Below are positions 54,600 to 64,000 of a stretch of DNA of 64,000 nt, piece after piece (position 1 is the stretch's first letter; every line of letters starts with the position of its first letter). The notes under the pieces are model-generated. The model was not told where the DNA came from and did no database searches. It saw nothing but the letters and a program-made list of their open reading frames with translations. Made by a program: the position numbers and the translations under genes. The DNA is from Terebella lapidaria (lineage: Eukaryota > Annelida > Polychaeta > Terebellida > Terebellidae), in contig OX424564.1 of assembly GCA_949152475.1 (NCBI GenBank), positions 29,014,165-29,078,164 of the forward strand, given 5' to 3'.

Positions 54600-55045
54600 A
54601 TGCGTAAATTGATTCTCACCTGCTCTTTTGTTGAGTTGCCCATTATACTTGCCCAAATGTGTTTTGGTTGAACTTTCCACAAAGGACTATGGTGTGTGTT
54701 TCCCTTGCTCAATATTTGGAAATCAACTTAAAGCCTATTGATTAGTTTGATAACAACAAAGATGTCCGCTTTGATAACAATATGAAACAATGAACTCGAA
54801 TCGTATTGTAACTCGAACTCGTATTGTAATAACTCTCTACTTCCCTCTCACAGAGAACAATTCTCGTAGATGGTCTTACACTACCATAGTACCTCCAATA
54901 CTGGTGCCGAGCTTGTCCATGCGAAAATTGATTGTTACTCGCATTTGTTTGTCGATTCGTCCATTATTCTTGCCAAAATGTGTTTTAGTTGCACTTTCCA
55001 CAAATGACCAAGGTGTGTGTTTTCTTTGTTCAATATTTGCTACTT
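54600..55045. repeat. Diverged direct duplication (about 110 bp, 320 bp apart)
   Basis: ATTGATTCTCACC...CCCAAATGTGTTTTGGTTG...GGTGTGTGTTTCCCTTGCTC near 54,607 recurs diverged near 54,930 as ATTGTTACTCGC...CCAAAATGTGTTTTAGTTG...GGTGTGTGTTTTCTTTGTTC. Confidence 0.75.
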
Positions 55046-55850
55046 AACTTTGTTGTAATCTGAGATTATGACATAAAATATGGATAATGTCATCGCTGAC
55101 TTAATTCGGTAGCAATAAGTCCACGCATGGACAAGCTCCTCACCAGTAGTACCATGGGGTCAAAATTACACTAACAGATATAGTACGGCTAACGCCGCAC
55201 AAAAAACAAATGCTGCGGTGCTATTGCAGGACCGGACCAACGCATCTCTCCATGGACCGTTTTAATCGTATTTGAGTATATCGCCTCCTGGTGGAGGCGA
55301 CAATAAAGATAAGTGGGCAATATCATTTATAAAACTAGTACCGGTACACAATATGTTTGATTCATAACAAAAACTATATATTTTTTGTTTTGCACAAGTA
55401 CATTTATTATAGTCATACATGTATAATGCCATACATACATTCATTCAATATCACAGTGTACAAAAATAATGTTTAACATCCAGCCCATGCGTACTTATTC
55501 GGGACTTCAAAATGGCAAATGATAACAGAGTCGGTGCATTATGATCAAAGCGACAACATCTATAAATTTATGATACATTATGAATTCAAAGTTTCTTTTC
55601 TTTCAAACCAAGCTTCAACGAATACAAAGTTTTCATCTCTTTCAACCAAGCTTTAACAGCTCGATCTTAATCAGGTCCACACATCGATATTTATCATATA
55701 CAATAATTGTTAATACAAGTATACCAAAATGTACGTATTGGACTTATGAATAACACATCACTACATTTACCCGTTTGGTAATGAACGACACACAAACACA
55801 TATTTTCAAACCCAATTTATAACATGGCATCAGGGTTACACCACGTGATT
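55046..55850. other. No gene seen
   Basis: AT-rich. Contains two AAAGTTTTCATCTCTTTCAACCAAGC-like copies near 55,590-55,650 and nothing else recognisable. Confidence 0.5.
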
Positions 55851-55859
55851 TTGTTTCCG

Positions 55860-56860
55860 GCGACCGATCAAAGCTGGTCTCATTTTTGTGTTTGAGACCG
55901 GCATTTGAGACCGGCTGTTCCGCGCTCCACCCGTTGCGCTTTTTTAGGCATTTCGGCAGAAATGCCTTTTTGGTTTCAGCAGAATTTTTTTCTTCTTCTT
56001 CTTTTTCTTCTTCCGCCAGTTTTGGTTTCCGGACGATAACTTTAGATTGCCTTAATGGATCCTTGCCAAATTTTCACCACTAGTCAGAAATGATATGTGG
56101 AAGAACCCTATTTTTTTAGCCGGCTCCGAGGTCCCTGAGGTCCGTGAGAATGAAATCAAGGATTTTTGTTTCAGAGGTATTATTTTTTTTGATCCGGCTC
56201 CGAGGTCCGTGAGGTCCGTGAGGATGAAATCAAAGCTGATTTTGAGACTTGGTTTCCGGACGATAACTCGAAAAATATTCAGGCAATATTTGCAGAACTT
56301 TGCATGGAGGTTTATATACCACCACGGAAGAACCCTATTGATTTTGTGATCGATCCGTCAAACAAACTTTGACCTAGAGGTCGAAATAAATTTTTGCTGA
56401 GTCATCTTTGAGGCTTCCTGCATATCTCGGAAACGGTACGTCGCCGTAGACGAAGATGTCTAAGGGGTATCATGAATGAACTTTGACCATGACCCGAAAT
56501 TTTTTTCGTTTTCGTCAATCTCTCGGAAACAGTGCGTCGTAGAGCGAAACGGACGTTATTTTCGGACTCGTCGCCCTAGACAAACATGTCTAAAGCGTAT
56601 TATGGATGAACTTTGACCTTGACCTTAAATTTTTTTGCCGAGTCGGCATTTTTCGTTTTTGGCGATATCTCGGAAACGGTGCATCGTAGAGCGAAACGGA
56701 CGTTATCTTCGGACTCGTCACGCTAGACAAACATGTCTAAGGGGTATTATGGATAAACTTTGACCTTGACCTCAATTTTTTTTGCTAAGTCGACATTTCT
56801 CATTTTCGTAGATATCTTGGAAATGGTGCGTCGTAGAGCCCGTGGCAAACATGTTATAAA
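55860..56860. repeat. Repeat element with 147-bp tandem core
   Basis: CTCGGAAAC (or CTTGGAAAT) recurs at 56,522, 56,669 and 56,816, an exact 147-bp period, with one shorter unit at 56,426. Units contain GGTGCRTCGTAGAGCGAAACGGACGTTAT and ACAAACATGTCTAA. The left part repeats GGTTTCCGGACGATAACT (56,026 and 56,259) and CCGGCTCCGAGGTCC. The family is unknown to me. Confidence 0.8.
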
Positions 56861-57277
56861 TATTATAAATTAGTCTTAACACCGAAATGCCTCCAAGGCA
56901 TCTTTGCGCCTTGACGTCTATTTCACATTCGATGGATTATCACGTGCTTACACGTGGTCGTGTGTTGCTATTACGTTATGCCTGTGAATTTGCTTCCCTA
57001 CGCAAACGTAACAATGGCTTGCAGGCCCAGTCTGCAACCCTGCACAAACTTGAAACTCCCGATTTTTGTGGATGAAAGCACATTTTGAAGTGTTTGAGGT
57101 ATATCTAGAACCGGATAAGTTTAGACTAATAAATACCATGTTATAATCGGGATAAAAACTAGATCGCCAAGCCATTTGTGACGATTTGAAATGCTCGAGG
57201 GACTGTGCCGCAGATATGAGACCGACCCGAATGGGAGGTCTCAAAACTGTCGGCACATTCCCTTAAATATATCACAA
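56861..57277. other. No gene seen
   Basis: Unique-looking sequence between two repeats. Confidence 0.5.
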
Positions 57278-58237
57278 TAGCCCAGATGTTATAAAGGTTA
57301 CCGGACAAAAGTTTTTCAGCCGCAAAGGTTGAAAATATCGGTCTTAATTTTGCACTAATAGTGCCGTTTTGAGCTTTTAAGTTCTCAAAAGGTCAAACTC
57401 AAAGTCCCCATTGAATTGCAAAACATGACTTTCCAGTTAAATGTGCCAGTAAAAAGACATATGACCCCTACAAAATTTTTGAAAAACTTCTGAAGGCAAA
57501 AAAGTATGTGTCCTGGTCAGAAATGGCACAAAACAAATATTCACTCCATAACCGACATAGTAAAATATTGAAAGATCTGTCCCATATGACTACCTGTATG
57601 CTCATGATACAAACCTGAGCTCTATATTATGTGTCCGTGTTCTATGTAGATTCCAATATAATCATTTCAGGTCAGATATTCCTATGAGACTCATCACCGG
57701 AGGGTATCTGAGGTCAACTTCGAGAGCAATTTGAGATCCGCTTATATATGTCACTTCCTACATGCTCATGATACCAACCGTCCTAGGCTCATTTGTAGTC
57801 GTGTTCGTGTGCAGAGATCAACTTATATATTTTTCTGTCTGGACAAGGCTTCGAATTTTACTAATCGAAGTCAGGTGGAGTCCACTCCTAGATCACACAG
57901 AAAATATGCCATATACGACTTACTATAATGCTCATAATAGATATGTTGCTGTATCTACAGAGCTTTTTGTCTCCAGATCCCATTTAGGCATCTGTGTCAT
58001 TTTCCGGCCATATGGATAAACAATTCGTGCCTTTCTAATTCCATGCACATGTGAAACTAAAGATAAATTTATCGAATAAAATTAGAGCCGTGTCAGAAAG
58101 TGGAATTTCGGTTGTTTTTTGCTTAGCAAAAAATTGGAAGAGCGTTCGTAATCCAAAACATCGGACATTGAACTCCAACAAGAAAACCCGACGCGGGACG
58201 GACACAATGGCTTGCCAATAAGTGATCGGTACCCTAT
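57278..58237 (-). mobile_element. Diverged relative of the Helentron-like family
   Basis: AAAGGTTACCGGACAAAA near 57,295 at one end. GACGCGGGACGGACACAATGG and CCAATAAGTGATCGGTACC at the other resemble the ends of the copies at 31,250-31,920. The core lacks a clear tandem repeat. Confidence 0.55.
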
Positions 58238-58435
58238 ATTTACATGTATATCACATCATCTCAAACAATACTACTATTTGCAAAAGACTCACATTCAAAC
58301 AGATAACACACAACAATGCCAACAATATCAACAACAACAATCAGAAGGAATCAGCAAATACATTAATCTTGAACAAATATCAAGTTATCCCGAAAACAAG
58401 CTGAAGAAAGCAAATTCCATTTGTCACAAAAATTC

Positions 58436-58960
58436 CCCCAATTACTCTCCACAGAAGCTTCCCCTCCCCTGCTCCCGATTAAGCCATTCCACCTATGTGC
58501 TCCTCCCGATTACCACCCACCTAATCCTCCCTCTCCCAATTACCCCATCCCACCTGTCTACTTCCTGTCTCGATTACTCCGTCCCACCTACCCCCCCCCC
58601 CCGCCTGATTGCCCCATCCCACCCACCAGCCACTTCTCCCTCTCCCGATTATCCCACTCCACCTATCTGCTACGTCCCCCCCCCCTCTCCCCTATGACCC
58701 TCATCCCACCTATCTGCTCCCTTTCCTCCCCATCAAATTGCCCCTGATCAAGACTTACCTGCCTCCTACCCGTAACTACTAGTATCCTCCCCTCCCACCT
58801 TCTCCAACTGGCATTGTCCCCTTCCACCTCCTCCAACGATTACACTTCCTACAAATACTCTCCAACCGCTTTACCAACCCACTATCCCTCCCTTATCCCT
58901 CTCATGCTCCACCCTATCTCCTTAACTGTTTCACACTCTCGTCTCTCTATCCCGCCCTAT
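58436..58960. repeat. Pyrimidine-rich degenerate minisatellite (about 40-bp unit)
   Basis: Units like CCCGATTAYCCCATCCCACC followed by TATCTGCTCC repeat about eight times with runs of C up to 13. Strong strand asymmetry (almost no G on the plus strand). It yields a spurious proline-rich open frame. Confidence 0.88.
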
Positions 58961-59017
58961 ACCATCGGATTGCTGAAAATGTGCGATCCTGATTGGTCAA
59001 TTCCCCGACAATACCAC

Positions 59018-59049
59018 CAAGAATACTAAACAATTGTTTAGTATTCTTG
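59018..59049. repeat. 32-bp perfect palindrome
   Basis: CAAGAATACTAAACAA followed directly by its exact reverse complement, no loop; centre CAATTG. Confidence 0.97.
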
Positions 59050-59709
59050 ATACCACGCTGTATTTGTAGAGCTATGAGCTATGTAGAGCTTTGACACAAC
59101 TCCACGATATTTTCTGTATCGCGGGCTTCATGCCGCAATCATGCGGCTAATACAGAATGGCGTTTTGGAGAGTTCCATAATATATCCATTAATGAAATCG
59201 TTACCATAGATCTCAGACCCCAATACGGCATGATATGTGCCTTCAGGCAGCATATTCCATTCGGTCTCGTGAGATATGGTGATTTCAGGCAAATATCAGG
59301 CCGTATTGGGGTCTGAAGCCCATGATAATTTGTAATATGACTGCTGCCTCTTCCATCCCTCTCTGCATCACTCTCCTGTCCCACTATCCTCCTCTGTATC
59401 ACACACTGGTCCACTCTATTCCTCACCGTATCACTCTCTTGTCCCTATCACTCTCCCATTCTCTAAATTAATCCCTGGTTATATCCTAGCTGTATAATCC
59501 TGTATATCCTGTATATATCCTGTATATCCTGAAAATATCCCCAACAGCCAGTCTGTGAATATCCATTTTATCGTATATATCTCTTTTATGTCAGATCTCC
59601 TTAAAAGAATGATTGACTGACTGATCAAAACCATAATTATGCACAATTTACATTGCTTTTACTCTGAACGTGGGTCACCGGTGTCACACACATCACGCAC
59701 ACAGCTAAG
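59050..59709. other. 3' side of the FReD exon; no gene seen
   Basis: Contains a short TCCTGTATATCC tandem repeat at 59,490-59,530. No clear AATAAA on the minus strand was noticed. Confidence 0.5.
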
Positions 59710-59951
59710 CTACACCGGCCTGATCTTCATGTCTGCGTACTTGAGACCGACGCCATTGCCCAGCCATTCGGTCCAGTGGATCCCCTTTGACTTGCCAGGA
59801 ACCCGCCCGTAGTTTCCCGTCAGCTTATTATCGCATCTTCTGTACCACCAGCCGCCTCCATATTTCTTCGCACAGTGGACGGCCGGCCTAGCGTCGTTGT
59901 CCCTGTCCTTGGTCGAGAACATCATACCATTGTTCTCGGCGAGGGCGTCTC
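59710..59951 (-). CDS. Terminal exon of a fibrinogen-related domain (FReD) gene
   Basis: The exon begins after acceptor ACACACAG with a TACTAAC branch-like sequence just upstream, phase 1, and ends TAG at 59,710. About 80 codons encode DALAENNGMMFSTKDRDND (calcium-site DRDND), then HCAKKYGGGWWYRRCDNKLTG (the conserved C-terminal Cys pair), then GIHWTEWLGNGVGLKYADMKIRPV. This is the standard end of a fibrinogen C-terminal domain, as in ficolins, tenascins and mollusc fibrinogen-related proteins. Those act as secreted recognition lectins or matrix proteins. Upstream exons must lie right of 60,005, beyond a Gypsy insertion, and are not in the window. Confidence 0.93.
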
Positions 59952-60004
59952 CTGTGTGTGTTAGTAATAAAACCTTTTGTTTATATTGTAGTAATTTTAG
60001 CGAC

Positions 60005-60741
60005 TGTTACTCCCGTCCCTCCCGCGCACTACACATTTCCACAACAAACATTCATTCTACATGACTTACATACAGGACAAGTACACACTATACGATCACA
60101 AGCATAAACTCCATGTAGTCATGGTTACATACACAGGTCAAACCACGCACCTGCGGCCCCGCTAGCTCAGTACACTCGGCCCCGTTTACTCGACCTTGAC
60201 CTTCACATGCACTGACTTCTAAACATAGAACTTGACACACATACTCCATACATCACGTGCACAGATACAGGCATTACAAGTATTAACACGAGCCGGGGAA
60301 ACCCACTTTCCCGGTGACATCAGCGCATTGCACCTCACATTCAACCTATCACAACACCGCATGCACTTGGCGGGAAATTACACAGCCACATGGTCCCTCG
60401 GCCCCAGTCTACTGCGCAGAAGAGTAGTGTAAATCCCAGTGACAGGACGTATGAACAAAAAGCTCCTGTGAAGTCTGTCGATATTAATATACGAACTGAA
60501 TACAAGTGATATAAAAACCATTGGATATATGTTCAAGTTATATAAAGGACTATACTAGGAATATAGAAATATAGACTGGGATATCACCCGACGTAGGTGA
60601 GAGTGCAGCCCTGATTGTGAGTGACTGAATCATTGTTCTTATCACCACAATAAACAGTTGAATTGAAACTGCCGGCTTATTGAATCACACGACGACCCAG
60701 TTAAACCGGCTTAATATCGGCCGTGAACGATATTCTTCACA
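60005..60741 (+). repeat. 5' LTR of Gypsy-3 (inferred, 737 bp)
   Basis: Proposed from TGTTAC at 60,005 to CACA at 60,741 next to the primer-binding site. TATATAAAG near 60,538 and AATAAA near 60,651 sit where promoter and polyadenylation signals belong. The left boundary needs the other LTR for proof. Confidence 0.65.
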
Positions 60742-60742
60742 T

Positions 60743-60762
60743 TGGCGCCGTTCGACCAGGAT
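60743..60762 (+). other. Primer-binding site of Gypsy-3
   Basis: TGGCGCCGTTCGACCAGG directly after the LTR's terminal CA plus one base. Confidence 0.75.
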
Positions 60763-60805
60763 CTGAGCTAGTCTCGGATTATCGACCCAGACCTGACCGG
60801 CATTG

Positions 60806-63382
60806 ATGGCATTGGCCCCGGGAGCCTCCCGCGGTGAGCCACTCGACCCTACGGATGATGAAGTGACGATCAATCCGAATCCGGCCTTCCGACCTTCTGG
60901 CCCTCGCTCAGTTGCCATGAGCGATACAGTTCCACTGTCGCAGGAGCAACAACCGTCCGGCCTTTTCGATTCCATTGGCGACCATTCGTCCCTGAGATCG
61001 TTTTCGCCGCCTACCGACCTGGTGCAGGAGTTCCTAGACGAAGACCCGCTCGCGCCGTCACATACAGTAAGTGACATTCTGCGTGCGCACGCTAGAGCGT
61101 ACTCGGCCACGCCGGCTAGAGCGACCCAGAAAAGTGACTTTGCCGACAGAAACTATACGCGCTCACGTCAAAGAGCGAGCGTAGATTGTGATATCGACCC
61201 AGAACAATTAGCAGTGAACGTTCGGCCGGTAACCATAGACACGTCAATGGTTACGCACCCACCAAGTAACTCTCGGATACGACAGTGGGTTTGTCAGTCT
61301 GACAATGTTCCGGAATCGACCCCGCCGAACGCTTATTCGGCCAATCGACCCCTGGCGCCGTCCATGACGCCGAGACAACACGGCCCCGCGCCAGAAATGT
61401 ACTCACGCATACCGACCGAGCCTACGGTGGTAGAGTACACACGACCCAGCCAGACGGGAGCGACATCCGAAGACATCCTGACGACGACCGCTACCCAGAT
61501 CGCGACGCCGCTACGACAACAACGACCCAGCGACACAATGACGGAACCTCACGCCACCATGCGACAAGCGCGACCCCGACAAGCACCCTCGACATCAAGT
61601 CGCCGACCCTGCGACCCCGACACGCCGACTTCCGACACACGCGCTCCCGCGCCGACCACGCACCGACCATCGCCGACTACCGGAGAACAACCGCGCTTCG
61701 ATCCGTCGCAAGATCAAGTTGTGTCTGCTCCGGCAGAAAGTGTTGTGCCAACGATCGGACCTCCGATCTCACAATCAGTCGGAAACACCAACGGATATGG
61801 TGTACCGCCAGTCGGATACCCTGGCGCAACAAGCGGTGTTCCAAATGGAGTAGCTGTCGGATACTATTCACCGCATGTCGGCTACGCGAACCCACCGCCT
61901 GGATATGGTGGCGTTCCCAGCGTGATAGCTGACACCGGCTATCATGGTGCACAACCCGGATTAGTGTACCATGGTGTATGCCCAGATGGATCGGTATACC
62001 GATATCCACCACCGGCTGTATTCCCACCCTCAGTCGGGATACCATGGGTGACGCCTCCATACAGTCAACCGGCCCCCGCTGCACAAGCACCACACGACCC
62101 CAGACACACGACGGCACCACCCGCCGCATCGCTCGCCGTCTCCGCGACGACAGCACCGACCGCCCCCGCTAACGCGACCCCGATCGACCCAGATACGACG
62201 GCTCCGGCGACTTCGGCTGTTCCGACTCCGACGGCCACTGCAGCGACTACACCAGTTGCGGTGAGTGTTGACGCGCCCACGCCACAGAGACTCACGTCTG
62301 AGCCCCAAACGTTGGCTACGGCTAAAATGGCTCAATGGCGTGCGACCTTCAAGGAGGGCAATCTCACTCAATACATTCGGAGTTTCGAACAATTCACTGC
62401 GGCCTTTACTTACTCCGACCTCAACAAGACGACGACCTTCCGGAGCACGCTACGCGGCCGCGCTGAAGCGCTAGCTCTAAATATCCCGGTCGCAACTCCC
62501 TGGGGAGAGTTCCGTCGCCAACTCCTAGAGGGCTGGGAACCCGAGCCCCGTCGACAGTCGAAACGGGACGATTTCCCGTTCCTCAAGCGGGAACGAAAAG
62601 AGGACGCGGAACACTACATGGAGCGACTCCAAGCCCTGGCGGAGCAAGTGTTCGATGACGTTACGCCAACGTCGCGGCAACGAACTGTAATTGCGCAATT
62701 CGTGAACGGCCAACCCGACCCCATTGCCGATAAACTGTGTGCCCTCACTTTTAACAGTTACAGTGAGGCACTTACGGCCGTTCTCAAGGTAGAGAGTCAT
62801 CAACAGAGGACAGCCAGAGATCGACATCGAGGCACACGACGTGCCGACATTTCCGCAAGTGGATACGCGGAAGACGACCCTGTCAATGAAGAACTGTCCT
62901 GTGCCATGGGACAAGTCACTCAGGGGGAAACACTAACCCCAGAGCAAATTGCGGCCTACTACGACCCCGCGGACAGTGGCACTACCGGCCTACAAGGTTG
63001 CGACGAACACTCAGTGCCGACCAGCTCACGCGAGTGGGTGGCTGAAGCCTTCCAGTGCGTCCTTAGTGACGAGAATGGACTATGCGAGGAAACGGCTATC
63101 TTCTCTGTCCTACGAACAACGGCCCCGATGAAAGGTGATCGACCCCCGCAACCCGGACGACCCATGGTTTGCTTCTTTTGCAAGAAGCCCGGCCATCGCT
63201 GGATGCGGTGCTTTCGGCTTAAGGATGTGCTAGTACGTAACGGCATGAAACCGCTAGCATTTCGGCCCAATGGTCCCGGTACTGACAGAAGGACAGCTCA
63301 AGTGTTGTCAGTACCTAACCAAACCGGTAACCAAACTAAACCGGCCCCACCAACACCTCCGACCCCGTCGTCAAACCAGTAG
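60806..63382 (+). CDS. gag: Gypsy-3 Gag (858 aa)
   Basis: The first in-frame ATG is at 60,806 (MALAPGASRG); an alternative start is MSDTVPLS at 60,917. Residues ~1-500 are low-complexity and Pro/Thr/Ala-rich with a Gly/Tyr-rich patch (VGYPGATSG, GYGGVPS). A Gag capsid-like domain follows at ~505-680 (WRATFKEGNLTQYIRSFEQF...). A CCHC zinc knuckle, CFFCKKPGHRWMRC, lies near residue 790. The frame is open. The long disordered N-terminus parallels Gypsy-2 Gag. Confidence 0.92.
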   Translation: MALAPGASRGEPLDPTDDEVTINPNPAFRPSGPRSVAMSDTVPLSQEQQPSGLFDSIGDHSSLRSFSPPTDLVQEFLDEDPLAPSHTVSDILRAHARAYSATPARATQKSDFADRNYTRSRQRASVDCDIDPEQLAVNVRPVTIDTSMVTHPPSNSRIRQWVCQSDNVPESTPPNAYSANRPLAPSMTPRQHGPAPEMYSRIPTEPTVVEYTRPSQTGATSEDILTTTATQIATPLRQQRPSDTMTEPHATMRQARPRQAPSTSSRRPCDPDTPTSDTRAPAPTTHRPSPTTGEQPRFDPSQDQVVSAPAESVVPTIGPPISQSVGNTNGYGVPPVGYPGATSGVPNGVAVGYYSPHVGYANPPPGYGGVPSVIADTGYHGAQPGLVYHGVCPDGSVYRYPPPAVFPPSVGIPWVTPPYSQPAPAAQAPHDPRHTTAPPAASLAVSATTAPTAPANATPIDPDTTAPATSAVPTPTATAATTPVAVSVDAPTPQRLTSEPQTLATAKMAQWRATFKEGNLTQYIRSFEQFTAAFTYSDLNKTTTFRSTLRGRAEALALNIPVATPWGEFRRQLLEGWEPEPRRQSKRDDFPFLKRERKEDAEHYMERLQALAEQVFDDVTPTSRQRTVIAQFVNGQPDPIADKLCALTFNSYSEALTAVLKVESHQQRTARDRHRGTRRADISASGYAEDDPVNEELSCAMGQVTQGETLTPEQIAAYYDPADSGTTGLQGCDEHSVPTSSREWVAEAFQCVLSDENGLCEETAIFSVLRTTAPMKGDRPPQPGRPMVCFFCKKPGHRWMRCFRLKDVLVRNGMKPLAFRPNGPGTDRRTAQVLSVPNQTGNQTKPAPPTPPTPSSNQ

Positions 63383-64000
63383 GGGAAGGTGCTGAGGAGC
63401 AAGGACCTTCCAGACAACAGGACAACGTTCCCCGCTCCACATCTGCGGTTGTCACGACTACTGTACCGGTAACGACACCAATAACGACCCCGCAGCCGGC
63501 CCAGCCCACACCTCAGCTCCTTGAAGGGGTGTGTACAAAATGTCAAGCTCCGACCCCGAAACCGGCCTCTTTTCATGAAGGGGTGTCCGCACCGCGACCG
63601 CAACGGCCACCACATGGAAACCGTCGTCCTGAAGGGGTGTTGCCCCCAACCGACCCAGAAACAAGTTCCGGGAAACCTCTAGTTCGTCGGATAACCGTTG
63701 TTCCGGCCAAGACAAGGGCAGACCTCCTAGACAGTGATTCAATAATGTCTCCGGTCTTGCGGTTGCCCCGCCTTATTTCGGCACGCCAAGTTGTTCGAGT
63801 CCGTGCTTTGGACACCACACTTGATGGACAAAAGTGGTTATCGGACTATACGACCCAGGACATTGTCGCGGCACAGCAAGCCGACCCCAGTGTCGGGAGA
63901 GTGCGACAATGGGTACTAGCTGGCACAAAACCAGACTCGAGAGAAGTTGCACGCCACGGGGAGGAGGTAAAGACACTTGTTTCTCGCTGGAACCTCCTGG
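63383..64000 (+). CDS. Gypsy-3 second ORF, start of pol-like product (partial)
   Basis: The -1 frame relative to gag is open from the end of gag to the window edge. It first encodes a Pro/Thr-rich stretch with three spaced EGV motifs (LLEGVC, FHEGVS, PEGVLPP). Then comes a segment reading DIVAAQQADPSVGRVRQWVLAGTKP and VKTLVSRWNLL, which resembles the spacer just before the integrase zinc-binding domain in Gypsy pol. No protease (DTG/DSG) or reverse transcriptase motif lies between. Confidence 0.6.

Larger units (their letters stand above)
60005..63999 (+). mobile_element. Gypsy-type LTR retrotransposon 3, 5' part (runs off window)
   Basis: 5' LTR 60,005-60,741 (boundary inferred), primer-binding site TGGCGCCGTTCGACCAGG at 60,743, gag ORF, then a second ORF in the -1 frame open to the window end. 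The layout gag then -1 ORF is the read-through arrangement used by many Gypsy elements. The second ORF goes from a proline-rich region to a pre-integrase spacer-like segment with no protease or RT seen. The 3' LTR, and hence age, cannot be judged. Confidence 0.88.

Noticed and set aside
58212-58697. 161-codon proline/serine-rich open frame
   Set aside because: It is a translation of the pyrimidine-rich minisatellite, which lacks stops on that strand by composition.
61677-62156. Minus-strand frame of 159 codons in Gypsy-3
   Set aside because: Shadow of the GC-rich gag ORF on the plus strand.

Overview
The window looks like nuclear DNA of a lophotrochozoan invertebrate, most likely a mollusc. 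This is inferred from AT-rich, intron-rich host sequence, small secreted lectin-type genes (F5/8 type C and fibrinogen-related), and repeats with 120-150 bp tandem cores like those of mollusc genomes. No ribosomal RNA gene, tRNA gene or bacterial operon structure was seen.

Layout. (1) 1-11,276: a young Gypsy-type LTR element on the minus strand. The window cuts its left LTR. It has gag, pol and two extra C2H2 zinc-finger ORFs downstream of pol, each behind its own TATA-type promoter. (2) 11,327-14,570: a tandem duplication carrying two intact terminal exons, and one broken one, of an F5/8C-like secreted protein. A Helentron-like repeat is embedded in it and another follows at 15,210-16,642. 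(3) 17,712-27,405 and 28,252-51,420: two paralogous units, each with one F5/8C-like gene made of a 5'UTR exon, a signal-peptide exon, two tiny linker exons and two domain exons. Copy A has an in-frame TGA. Copy B is open if exon 4, whose splice acceptor is lost, is skipped. The units differ by several clean transposon insertions, so each copy shows the empty site of the other. (4) 42,770-50,918: a very young Gypsy-type element (two 895 bp LTRs without noticed differences, TAGT target duplication), minus strand, with intact gag, a reduced pol and one zinc-finger ORF behind an internal promoter. (5) 50,919-59,700: gene-poor DNA with MITEs, Helentron-like repeats, a 147 bp tandem repeat and a pyrimidine-rich minisatellite. 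(6) 59,710-59,951: terminal exon of a fibrinogen-related (FReD) gene on the minus strand. (7) 60,005-64,000: 5' LTR, gag and the start of a second ORF of a third Gypsy-type element, plus strand, running off the window.

How the parts relate. The host genes are lectin-fold secreted proteins of the kinds used in invertebrate innate recognition, growing by tandem duplication. The most interesting signals are: (a) both minus-strand Gypsy elements repeat the LTR promoter layout (a motif array upstream of a TATA box) in front of their zinc-finger ORFs, and one of these ORFs looks like a transcription factor (acidic N-terminus, C2H2 fingers, coiled coil); (b) the Helentron-like repeats carry 134 bp units containing nuclear-receptor-type sites (AGGTCAAAGGTCA and TCAAGGTCA) within and next to the lectin genes; (c) a 1.9 kb inverted-repeat transposon is filled with a satellite made of two alternating palindromes.
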